Source: an uncultured Treponema sp. (GTDB lineage: Bacteria > Spirochaetota > Spirochaetia > Treponematales > Treponemataceae). From it: a stretch of DNA of 10,103 nt. Location of the stretch: contig CAJPPE010000034.1 in assembly GCA_905372345.1 (NCBI GenBank), forward strand, positions 1 to 10,103, given 5' to 3'. The position numbers were made by a program, and so were the translations under genes. The stretch's first letter is position 1. Each line of letters opens with the position of its first letter. The notes under the pieces were generated by a model that saw only the letters and a program-made list of their open reading frames with translations, did no database searches and had not been told where the DNA came from. Shown here one piece after another: positions 1 through 6,290 of this stretch.

Positions 1-341
1 CTATTATCGGGATTGATTGCTGTCCTGATTCTAAGGTTTCATGCTGCGGAGAAGAACTTTCGCCCGTTAAAATCGGAAGTGTTGATGCTGCAAAAGAAAA
101 ACATGTGCCTGTAGTTGAAGTAAACGGAAACACCGTAAAGGTCAAAGTAGGCTCCGTTGCACATCCTATGACCGAAGAACATCATATAGCTTGGGTGTGC
201 CTTAAGACGGAAAAAGGCCTTCAATTTAAGGAGTTACCCGTTACAGGTGCTCCAGAAGTTGAATTCTCCTTAACTTCAGATGATAAGGTTATTGAAGCTT
301 ACGAATTCTGTAATCTTCATGGTGTTTGGTCAGGAAAATAA
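1..341 (+). CDS. Superoxide reductase (desulfoferrodoxin/neelaredoxin family), 5'-truncated by window edge
   Basis: This gene is cut off at the left edge; 112 codons are readable from base 3 to TAA at 339-341. Superoxide reductases reduce superoxide to hydrogen peroxide at a mononuclear Fe(His)4Cys centre in the cytoplasm, without making oxygen. The ligands are all visible: His in EKHVP (102-104), His in AHPM (162-164), His six residues later (180-182), and Cys and His in FCNLHG (309-311 and 318-320). The Glu and Lys before the first His match the family's active-site pair. Upstream, CCPDSKVSCCGEE resembles the second half of the desulfoferrodoxin N-terminal domain, whose CxxC would lie outside the window. 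From DAAKEKH to the end it closely resembles the T. pallidum neelaredoxin as remembered, whose N-terminal domain has lost its iron ligands. Whether this homologue keeps centre I cannot be decided here. A terminator follows. Confidence 0.93.
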   Translation, partial: IIGIDCCPDSKVSCCGEELSPVKIGSVDAAKEKHVPVVEVNGNTVKVKVGSVAHPMTEEHHIAWVCLKTEKGLQFKELPVTGAPEVEFSLTSDDKVIEAYEFCNLHGVWSGK

Positions 342-359
342 GGTTTAAGTTTTTTTGTC

Positions 360-402
360 GGCCTTCTAAAAGTAAAGGTTTATTTTTAGGAGGCCTTATT
401 TG
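360..402 (+). terminator. Probable Rho-independent terminator after the superoxide reductase gene
   Basis: GGCCTTCTAAAA (360-371) pairs with TTTTAGGAGGCC (384-395), giving a 12-bp stem with one G-U wobble and a 12-nt loop. TTATTTGTG follows, a weak U-tract. The stem starts 18 nt after the stop codon. It probably separates the superoxide reductase gene from galE. Confidence 0.7.
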
Positions 403-439
403 TGTTTGAGTGTGTAAGTTTAATTTTTAGGGGTTAATT

Positions 440-1459
440 TTGATTAAAAGAGTATTGGTTACAGGAGGAGCCGGATTTATAGGTTCCCACATCGTTGCAG
501 ATTTATGCGAAAAAGGCTATGAGCCCATTGTTTTGGATAATTTTTCTAATTCTTCACCTAAAATAATTCCCGTATTGGAAAAAATATGCTCTAAAAAATT
601 GGAGCTTGTACAGATAGATATAAAGGACAAGGAAAAGCTCTTTAACTTTTTTAAAAGTGCCTCTGTTGATGCGGTAATTCACCTTGCCGCATATAAGGCC
701 GTAGGGGAGTCCGTAGAAAAGCCCTTAAAATACTATGAAAACAATATTTCCGGGCTTGTCAATCTTTTGCTTGCCATGCAAGAGCACAAGGTGAAAAACT
801 TTATTTTCAGCTCTTCGGCCACAGTCTACGGAGATGCAAAGGTTGTCCCCATTCCTGAAAATTCTCCTATTTCTGCTGCAAATCCTTATGGAAGAACCAA
901 GCTTATGTCCGAAGAAATTTTAAAGGATACGGCCTTTTCGGATAAGGATTTAAGCATAATTGCCTTGCGGTATTTTAATCCCATAGGAGCCCATAAAAGT
1001 GCCGATATAGGGGAACTGCCTTCCGGTATTCCCAATAACCTTTTCCCATATATCGCTCAAGTAGCCTTAGGAAAACTGCCTCATCTAAATGTCTTCGGAA
1101 ACGACTATGATACCCCTGACGGTACCTGTATCCGCGACTATATCCACATTTTGGATCTTGCATCGGGACATACTGCCGCCCTGGAAAAAATAGCCTCAGG
1201 TTTTAAGGGCTTTGATGTATATAACCTCGGAACAGGAATCGGTTATTCGGTTTTAGACATAGTAAACGCCTTTAAAAAAGCCTCCGGTATCGATCTTCCC
1301 GTAAAATCGGCTGCACGCCGTGCCGGAGATGTTCCGCGTTCCTGTGCAAACCCCGACAAGGCCAACAAAGAGCTTAACTGGAAGGCAAAATACAACCTTG
1401 AAGAAATGTGCAAAGACGGCTGGGCTTGGTATAAAAAACACCCCGAGGGCTTTGTGTAA
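440..1459 (+). CDS. galE: UDP-glucose 4-epimerase
   Basis: A 339-residue extended short-chain dehydrogenase that interconverts UDP-glucose and UDP-galactose (or the N-acetyl forms) in the cytoplasm, supplying galactosyl donors for surface glycans. The NAD-binding Rossmann motif TGGAGFIGSH is at residues 8-17. The catalytic Ser/Tyr/Lys set appears as SSSATVYG (124-131) and Y150GRTK154. ALRYFNPIGAH is characteristic of GalE. Length equals that of typical bacterial GalE (about 338). The start is TTG: AGGGG at 429-433 sits 6 nt upstream and the Rossmann strand begins immediately after it, so no better start is needed. It stands alone between the upstream terminator and the rplU promoter. No clear terminator of its own is seen, so some read-through into rplU is possible. 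UDP-GlcNAc epimerase activity cannot be excluded from sequence alone. Confidence 0.96.
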   Translation: MIKRVLVTGGAGFIGSHIVADLCEKGYEPIVLDNFSNSSPKIIPVLEKICSKKLELVQIDIKDKEKLFNFFKSASVDAVIHLAAYKAVGESVEKPLKYYENNISGLVNLLLAMQEHKVKNFIFSSSATVYGDAKVVPIPENSPISAANPYGRTKLMSEEILKDTAFSDKDLSIIALRYFNPIGAHKSADIGELPSGIPNNLFPYIAQVALGKLPHLNVFGNDYDTPDGTCIRDYIHILDLASGHTAALEKIASGFKGFDVYNLGTGIGYSVLDIVNAFKKASGIDLPVKSAARRAGDVPRSCANPDKANKELNWKAKYNLEEMCKDGWAWYKKHPEGFV

Positions 1460-1489
1460 AATCACCGCTGTAATTATTTATCAAGCCTA

Positions 1490-1519
1490 TTGACATTTTA
1501 TGCGGTTTTTTGCTATACT
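1490..1519 (+). promoter_or_regulatory. Sigma-70-type promoter of the rplU operon
   Basis: A perfect -35 TTGACA (1490-1495), an 18-bp spacer and -10 TATACT (1514-1519) with an extended -10 TG at 1511-1512. Transcription would start near 1526, leaving a leader of about 70 nt before rplU. This is one of the two best housekeeping promoter matches in the window, as expected for ribosomal protein genes. Confidence 0.85.
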
Positions 1520-1542
1520 TCGTCCCTAGTGTTTAAATTTGT

Positions 1543-1582
1543 CCGGTATAAACCCGTTAATATGCCGGCAAAAGATTTTTTT
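1543..1582 (+). promoter_or_regulatory. Leader hairpin in the rplU 5' UTR, possible autoregulatory element
   Basis: CCGGTATA (1543-1550) pairs with TATGCCGG (1561-1568) in an 8-bp stem (one G-U) around the loop AACCCGTTAA. CAAAAGA and a T7 run (1576-1582) follow, just before the GAGG ribosome-binding site. The U-run is too far from the stem for a textbook terminator, so a protein-binding or weak attenuator role is only an inference. bL21 leaders with autoregulatory function are known in Firmicutes; homology with those is not established here. Confidence 0.4.
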
Positions 1583-1595
1583 ATGAGGTATAAAG

Positions 1596-1907
1596 ATGTA
1601 CGCACTTATTGAGTATAAAGGCAAACAGTATAAGGCTGAAAAAGGAGCAAAGCTCGTAGTTGATAAGCTTTCTGCAGAAAGCGGAAGCAAAATCGACATC
1701 GACACTGTTCTTTTGATCAGCGATGGAGATAAGGTTACTGTAGGAACTCCCTATGTAAGCGGAGCTAAGGTTTCTGCAACCGTAGGCGATTCTTTCCGAG
1801 AAAGAAAGATTATTGTTTACAAGCATAAGGCTAAAAAGAATTACCACAGAACCCAAGGACATAGACAGGCTCATACCTGTATTACTGTTGACAATATTGT
1901 CGGATAA
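1596..1907 (+). CDS. rplU: 50S ribosomal protein bL21
   Basis: A 103-residue protein, the standard length for bL21, which binds 23S rRNA in the large subunit and contacts bL20. The N-terminus MYALIEYKGKQYK and the basic C-terminal signature KHKAKKNYHRTQGHRQ are diagnostic. ATG is preceded by GAGG (1585-1588) at 7 nt spacing. It is the first gene of the operon, read from the TTGACA/TATACT promoter through a leader hairpin. The prp gene begins 5 nt after its stop. The order rplU-prp-rpmA is the classic arrangement in Firmicutes and, as remembered, also in T. pallidum. Confidence 0.98.
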   Translation: MYALIEYKGKQYKAEKGAKLVVDKLSAESGSKIDIDTVLLISDGDKVTVGTPYVSGAKVSATVGDSFRERKIIVYKHKAKKNYHRTQGHRQAHTCITVDNIVG

Positions 1908-1912
1908 GACAA

Positions 1913-2314
1913 GTGGTAAAAATTCGGCTTCTTTCAAATGCTGAAAACTGTTTTTCGGCCTTTGAGTCGTCAGGCCACGCCAGTGGCGGTCATGCAGGAG
2001 GCAACCACGTCGGTAGCGGTCATGCTGATTTTGGTGATAATGACGGCAAGCCGGAAAAAGGCGGCAATATAGTTTGTGCCGCCGTTACCATTTTGCTTAA
2101 AACGGCCGTTTTAAGCTTAAGCTCGGCTCAAAAAGAGAGTTCAAGCTTAAAGGCCGAGATACGGGCTGATAATCCGGGATATCTTTCGGCAAAGATAACA
2201 GCTTTTTCGGAGGAAGATAAGCCCAGATTGCAGTATTTACTGGAATTTTTAACAATAGGTTTAATGGCCATTGAGGCCGAATATCCCGATTGTTTGGATT
2301 TACAGATAGAGTAA
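1913..2314 (+). CDS. prp: Ribosomal-processing cysteine protease Prp family (YsxB/DUF464)
   Basis: A 133-residue protein between rplU and rpmA, the diagnostic position for Prp. In S. aureus, Prp cuts an N-terminal extension from bL27 using a His-Cys dyad separated by a mobile loop. The Cys motif GGNIVCAAV is present (Cys55) and a GHA motif supplies the His. Unusually the His region is repeated in 5-residue steps, GHASG-GHAGG-NHVGS-GHADF, giving His22, 27, 32 and 37, followed by a Gly/Asp/Lys-rich linker to Cys55. The His37-Cys55 distance (18) exceeds the 12 in S. aureus. The C-terminal part (LEFLTIGLMAIEAEYPD) fits the family helix. The start is GTG, 5 nt after rplU, with no strong ribosome-binding site, so coupling to rplU translation is likely. 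The substrate is uncertain because the bL27 encoded here has no extension. Confidence 0.88.
   Translation: MVKIRLLSNAENCFSAFESSGHASGGHAGGNHVGSGHADFGDNDGKPEKGGNIVCAAVTILLKTAVLSLSSAQKESSSLKAEIRADNPGYLSAKITAFSEEDKPRLQYLLEFLTIGLMAIEAEYPDCLDLQIE
1973..2032 (+). repeat. Tandem 15-bp (5-codon) repeat encoding Gly-His units in prp
   Basis: Four in-frame units start at 1973, 1988, 2003 and 2018, each of the form (Gly/Asn)-His-(Ala/Val)-x-x. Units 2 and 4 share the exact 10-mer GCGGTCATGC (1986-1995 and 2016-2025, 30 bp apart). Units 1 and 3 share CCACG. The pattern suggests expansion of the catalytic-His segment by slippage or unequal exchange. Confidence 0.75.
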
Positions 2315-2343
2315 GATTTTGATAATTTTTTTGGAGGATTATT

Positions 2344-2595
2344 ATGGCACGTAAAAAGGGCGGCAGCGGTGCAAAAAACGGAAGAGATTCCAATCCTAAA
2401 TATTTGGGTGTTAAAGTTTACGGCGGAACAGAGGTATCGGCCGGTTCAATTTTGGTTCGCCAGAGAGGTACTTCAATCCATCCGGGTAACAATGTAGGCT
2501 GCGGAAAAGACTATACATTATTTGCAAAAGCTGACGGTGTAGTTACCTACCATGAAAGAAAGGGTAGAAAACTCGCATCTATCGAAGCAAAATAA
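2344..2595 (+). CDS. rpmA: 50S ribosomal protein bL27
   Basis: An 83-residue bL27, which reaches the peptidyl-transferase centre with its N-terminus and helps place t[22 protein letters not shown] and the central [14 protein letters not shown] are family hallmarks. The start is ATG with GGAGG (2333-2337) 6 nt upstream. The protein begins [16 protein letters not shown], so it is the short mature-type form. An in-frame TAA at 2323-2325, with no start codon between it and 2344, rules out the N-terminal extension that Prp removes in Firmicutes. A terminator follows 31 nt after the stop, so rpmA ends the ribosomal-protein transcript, with some read-through to obgE possible. Confidence 0.98.
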   Translation: MARKKGGSGAKNGRDSNPKYLGVKVYGGTEVSAGSILVRQRGTSIHPGNNVGCGKDYTLFAKADGVVTYHERKGRKLASIEAK

Positions 2596-2626
2596 TTTGC
2601 CTTCGAGCTTAAAATGTATAAATCTG

Positions 2627-2652
2627 AAAGCCGGTTTTTGCCGGCTTTTTTT
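2627..2652 (+). terminator. Intrinsic terminator after rpmA
   Basis: AAAGCCGG (2627-2634) and CCGGCTTT (2641-2648) form a perfect 8-bp stem with a TTTTTG loop, running into T7 (2646-2652). It lies between rpmA and obgE. No convincing separate promoter is seen before obgE, so it probably attenuates rather than fully separates the two gene groups. Confidence 0.85.
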
Positions 2653-2671
2653 GTAGGAAAAAAGATTAATT

Positions 2672-3820
2672 ATGGTAAAATTTGCAGATGAATCTAAAAT
2701 AAGAGTTTCCTCAGGAAAGGGCGGCAACGGATGCATTGCCTTTAGGCGGGAAAAGTATGTTCCCATGGGAGGCCCCTCAGGAGGGGACGGCGGCCGAGGC
2801 GGAGACCTTATCTTTGAAATACGCCGCAACATGAGAACTCTGGTTCATTTGAGACATAAAAGAGTGTACAAGGCAAAAAACGGCGGGGGAGGGGAAGGCT
2901 CTCAACGTTTCGGTAAAAAAGGCGATGACTGCATAGTACCTCTTCCTCCCGGCTGTGTTATAAAAGACCCGGAAACGGGAAAAACTATTTTAGACTTTGG
3001 AGATGCAGAAGAAGGCCGCTTTGTTTTTCTCAAAGGCGGAAATGGCGGTTGGGGAAACTGTCATTTTAAGACCTCCACCAATCAGGCTCCTAAAACAGCC
3101 CTTCCCGGACAAGAAGGGGAAACAAGAGAAATAATCGTCGAGCTTAACATAATAGCCGATATAGGCTTGGTCGGTTTTCCCAACGCAGGAAAATCTTCTC
3201 TTCTCGACTATTTTACAAATGCAAGGCCTAAAATCGCTCCCTATCCCTTTACCACTAAAATTCCGAACCTCGGAGTTTTGCGTGTAGACGAAGAAAGAGA
3301 TGTCATCATTGCCGACATACCGGGAATCCTTGAAGGGGCTTCCGAGGGTATAGGACTCGGCATAAGATTTTTAAAGCATATAGCCCGTTCTGCAGGTCTC
3401 GCCTTTTTAATAGACCTTTCAGACGATAACTATTTAAGGGCATACGATGTTCTTTGCAAAGAACTGGAAAGCTATTCAAAAGAATTGGCCCAAAAGAAAA
3501 GAATTATAATTGCCACAAAATTGGATTTACCCGATACAAAAGAAAGATTTACTGAGCTTAAAAATGCAATCCCCGATCAGGAAATTTTAGGTATTTCGCT
3601 TTACAATGAATGGGGCTTGGGAGAGGTAAAAAAAGCCTTTATCCGCTTGGCCGATGAAATGCAAAAAACAAAACCGCAAAAAGAAAGTCTTGACCCATAC
3701 GGCCAAAATAAAAATTTTATGACGGCAGAGCTCGATGATGTTTCTTATGAAGAAAAAAACGATGACGAACACTTTGGGGCAACGGTCAGCCTAAGCCGTA
3801 AAAGGAAACCTAAAAAATGA
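2672..3820 (+). CDS. obgE: Obg-family GTPase, ribosome assembly/stress
   Basis: A 382-residue GTPase that binds the 50S particle late in assembly and senses guanine nucleotides, including ppGpp, in studied bacteria. The Gly-rich Obg fold occupies residues 1-160 (GKGGNGCIAFRREK, GGPSGGDGGRGG, GGNGGWGN). The G domain follows: G1 GFPNAGKSS (168-176), switch I PYPFTT (190-195), G3 DIPG (215-218), G4 TKLD (282-285) and a G5-like ISL (308-310). The last 50 or so residues are charged and end in a Lys/Arg-rich tail (RKRKPKK). This tail does not look like the OCT domain of Bacillus Obg and is closer in style to proteobacterial tails. The ribosome-binding site AGGA (2655-2658) is a little distant (13 nt) and lies just beyond the rpmA terminator. 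The stop overlaps the nadD start (ATGA). Confidence 0.97.
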   Translation: MVKFADESKIRVSSGKGGNGCIAFRREKYVPMGGPSGGDGGRGGDLIFEIRRNMRTLVHLRHKRVYKAKNGGGGEGSQRFGKKGDDCIVPLPPGCVIKDPETGKTILDFGDAEEGRFVFLKGGNGGWGNCHFKTSTNQAPKTALPGQEGETREIIVELNIIADIGLVGFPNAGKSSLLDYFTNARPKIAPYPFTTKIPNLGVLRVDEERDVIIADIPGILEGASEGIGLGIRFLKHIARSAGLAFLIDLSDDNYLRAYDVLCKELESYSKELAQKKRIIIATKLDLPDTKERFTELKNAIPDQEILGISLYNEWGLGEVKKAFIRLADEMQKTKPQKESLDPYGQNKNFMTAELDDVSYEEKNDDEHFGATVSLSRKRKPKK

Positions 3821-5052
3821 GGCTTGCAATCTTAGGCGGTTCTTTTAATCCCATACATCTGGGACATTTAAATTTAGCTTTTCACTCTTATAAAGAATTA
3901 GCCTATGATAAGATTGCTATTGTTCCGGCCTATATTTCTCCTTTTAAAATTTTTTGTAAGGATACGGAAGTTGAAGACAGACTCAAGATGATAGACCTTG
4001 CTATTGCCGATAAACCCTACATGTACTGCGAACTCTACGAGATTGAAAGGCAGGGCGTTTCTTATACGATCGATACGATAAATTATCTTTATCAAAAATT
4101 TCCCGATATCGAAGGAAAAATAGGCCTAATTATCGGGGACGATTTAAAAGAGAATTTTTTCCGCTGGAAAGATGCGGAAGAAATTATAAAGAAGACCGAC
4201 ATAATTATCGGAAAAAGAACAGGCCTTAAAAGCTCTTTTGATCTTTTAAATACCGAACCGACAAAGGCTTCCGTCAAGGAGCTTAAAAATGAAATCTTAA
4301 ATATTTCGTCAACCCAAATCAGAGATGCGATTTTACAAAATAAAGATTTTTCTTCCCTTGTTCCCAAGGGAGTTTACGATTATATTATAGAGCAGGGGCT
4401 TTATAAAGAAAACGGTATTCAGGTTTCGGAGATTAAAAGCGGTATTTCGGATTTAATGAATACCTCCGATATTGAATTAAGAACACAAGAAATAGATAGT
4501 TTTGCAAAAAGTATTTTAACCGAATCCCGCTATGCTCATTCCGTGCGTGTTGCGGAATATGCACGGCATCTTGCAAAAGAGTATAAAGAAGAAGGCGTAT
4601 CGCCTGCTCTTGCATATTTTACAGGCCTTGCTCATGATATCTGTAAAAAATGTTCCGATGAGGAGCTGGTAAAACTTGTAGAAGCTGACGGGCTTGGAAT
4701 TGACAATGTCGAAACGACCCGCTTAAATCTTTTGCACGGAAGGGCTGCTGCCATAGTTTTACAAAAAAAATTCGGCATCAATGATGAGTCCGTTTTAAAA
4801 GCTGCGGCCTTTCACACCTTCGGCTATGAAGGAATAGATGCATTGGGAAAGATTATTTATATAGCCGATAAGATAGAACCGGGCCGTCCCGATACCGAAA
4901 ACTTTAGGAATATGGTAAAATCTTCTTCTCTTAATGAGTTGATGCTTGCGGTCTTGGATTGGAACCTTGCCTATATCAAAAAAAAAGGAGCAAGTGTTCA
5001 TCCTGAAACAAAAAAAATGTATGAGCAAATACAAAAGGAGCTTAAAAAATGA
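3817..5052 (+). CDS. nadD: Bifunctional nicotinate-nucleotide adenylyltransferase / YqeK-type HD hydrolase (fusion)
   Basis: A 411-residue protein, twice the usual NadD length. Residues 1 to about 195 are NadD, which converts nicotinate mononucleotide and ATP to deamido-NAD: GGSFNPIHLGH at 7-17 carries the nucleotidyltransferase HxGH motif and ISSTQIR (163-169) is the C-terminal signature. From about 225 to 411 lies a YqeK-type HD domain with candidate metal ligands His241 (YAHSVRV), His273-Asp274 (AHD), His307 (LLHG), His333 (FHTFGY) and Asp351 (IADKIEPGR). Characterised Gram-positive YqeK proteins hydrolyse Ap4A symmetrically to two ADP. The genes are usually adjacent and separate; here they form one open frame with no internal stop. 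AAGGA (3802-3806) lies 10 nt before the ATG. The gene overlaps obgE by 4 nt and the next gene by 4 nt, so tight co-expression is expected. Confidence 0.95.
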   Translation: MRLAILGGSFNPIHLGHLNLAFHSYKELAYDKIAIVPAYISPFKIFCKDTEVEDRLKMIDLAIADKPYMYCELYEIERQGVSYTIDTINYLYQKFPDIEGKIGLIIGDDLKENFFRWKDAEEIIKKTDIIIGKRTGLKSSFDLLNTEPTKASVKELKNEILNISSTQIRDAILQNKDFSSLVPKGVYDYIIEQGLYKENGIQVSEIKSGISDLMNTSDIELRTQEIDSFAKSILTESRYAHSVRVAEYARHLAKEYKEEGVSPALAYFTGLAHDICKKCSDEELVKLVEADGLGIDNVETTRLNLLHGRAAAIVLQKKFGINDESVLKAAAFHTFGYEGIDALGKIIYIADKIEPGRPDTENFRNMVKSSSLNELMLAVLDWNLAYIKKKGASVHPETKKMYEQIQKELKK

Positions 5053-6290
5053 AAATAAAACTTATGGATACCGGAAAAAATATTCTATTCCTCTTAGTAA
5101 TTCTTATCGTTTTAATTACCTCCTTTGTTTTGGTTCTTATAAAAATGCAAAGAGATACCGTTCAAGATTATCTTTCCTCCGATAAGATTTTAAAAGTTCT
5201 TTTGGTGGTTGAAGACAAGGGTGTTCCGATTTCGATAAGTATATTGGCCTACTATCCCGAAACGAAAAGGGCTGCTATGTTCGATGTACCGGCAAATATA
5301 GGTTTGATTATTCAATCCTTAAACCGCACCGATGCAATAGGAGCCGTCTACACCGAAAAGGGTATATCGAGTTTTAAGGCCGAAATAGAAAAACTTGCAG
5401 GTATTTCCGTGCCATTTTATCTTACATGCAATCTTGAAAACTTTTCTATGCTTACCGATATGCTCGGAGGCCTTTCCGTATTTATTCCTTCTCCTGTAGA
5501 CATAGAGAACGATAATACGCATGTTCTTTTGCCGTCCGGTTCCGTTTCTCTTGATGGAGATAAAATAAGGGATTTCCTTGTTTATGAGGATGACTTGGAT
5601 GCTGAAGGAGAGTCCGCTGCAAGAAAACAAAAGGCTGTTCTGGCTCTTTTTAGGGCTATAAGCGATAATTCTCCTGAGATTTTTTCTAAGGAAAGGTTTT
5701 CGGTTTTGAGCGGTAATTTTCAATCGAATGTTGCCGGTTCCGATTTAAAAAATTTGCTTGAATCCATAAGCAAGATGGATTCCGAACGTTTGGTTCCGCA
5801 GAGGCTTACAGGAGCTGTTCGGATTATCGAAGACAAGCGTCTTTTAACTCCGTTTCGGGAGGGGCAGCAGATAAAAGAAATTATCCGCCAAACAATTGCA
5901 GTATTGGCTTCCGATGATTCTTCCGCCCTTGAGCGGGTCTACGCCTTGGAAATCTTAAACGGAACAAATGTGCAAGGTCTTGCAAAGAGCACCTCCGAAC
6001 TTTATCAAAGCTTTGCCTATGATGTTGTCAGTATAGGCAACTCTGAAAATCCTGTGGCTGAAACGGTTTTGATAGATAGAATCGGAAACCCTTCAGTAGC
6101 TGGTATTGTTGCAAAGGTTATAAGATGTAAAAATATTCAAACTACGCAGCTTCCGGCCGAAGGAGAATACGGAAGTGAAACCAATGTTGACTTTACTCTG
6201 ATTTTGGGTTCGGATTTTAACGGCTTTTTTGTTGTCGAGAAAAAAGAGGACAAAAAAGATAGCGATGAAAATGATAAGGATAAAAACTAA
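5049..6290 (+). CDS. LCP/LytR-like membrane-anchored envelope protein with LytR_C domain
   Basis: A 413-residue protein with a single N-terminal membrane helix (about residues 11-33), so the rest is probably periplasmic. Residues 45-215 resemble a LytR-CpsA-Psr (LCP) domain: LLVVEDKG, FYLTCNLENFSMLTDMLGGLSVFIP and LDGDKIRDFLVY follow the family order. Residues 298-395 carry a LytR_C-type domain (LEILNGTNVQGLAKS, LILGSDF). The tail after about 395 is Lys/Asp/Glu-rich. Canonical LCP enzymes transfer glycopolymers to peptidoglycan. Here the expected IPRD motif reads DVPAN (79-83), and the Y-x-R-x-R segment reads YEDD (179-182), with only RKQ (192-194) kept, so classic activity is doubtful. AAGGAG (5035-5040) precedes the ATG. 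Its place between nadD/yqeK and rsfS matches clostridial gene order. Confidence 0.82.
   Translation: MKIKLMDTGKNILFLLVILIVLITSFVLVLIKMQRDTVQDYLSSDKILKVLLVVEDKGVPISISILAYYPETKRAAMFDVPANIGLIIQSLNRTDAIGAVYTEKGISSFKAEIEKLAGISVPFYLTCNLENFSMLTDMLGGLSVFIPSPVDIENDNTHVLLPSGSVSLDGDKIRDFLVYEDDLDAEGESAARKQKAVLALFRAISDNSPEIFSKERFSVLSGNFQSNVAGSDLKNLLESISKMDSERLVPQRLTGAVRIIEDKRLLTPFREGQQIKEIIRQTIAVLASDDSSALERVYALEILNGTNVQGLAKSTSELYQSFAYDVVSIGNSENPVAETVLIDRIGNPSVAGIVAKVIRCKNIQTTQLPAEGEYGSETNVDFTLILGSDFNGFFVVEKKEDKKDSDENDKDKN

Noticed and set aside
39-224. Minus-strand open frame opposite the superoxide reductase gene
   Set aside because: It lies opposite a well-supported gene, has no recognisable motif and no ribosome-binding site; it is a shadow frame.
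1986-2025. Short repeats in prp considered as a CRISPR or mobile-element trace
   Set aside because: The units are 15 bp, in frame and coding, with no spacers or terminal inverted repeats; they are explained as a codon-level tandem expansion.
2016-2080. Frameshift or assembly error in prp explaining the long Gly/Asp linker
   Set aside because: The reading frame stays open on both sides and reaches the conserved VCAAV motif, so the insertion is in frame; an error would need to preserve frame throughout.
4978-4986. A9 tract (and an A8 tract near 4764) in the nadD-yqeK gene as a phase-variation or frameshift site
   Set aside because: A-runs encoding Lys are common in this AT-rich sequence and occur in several genes here; nothing marks these as selected.
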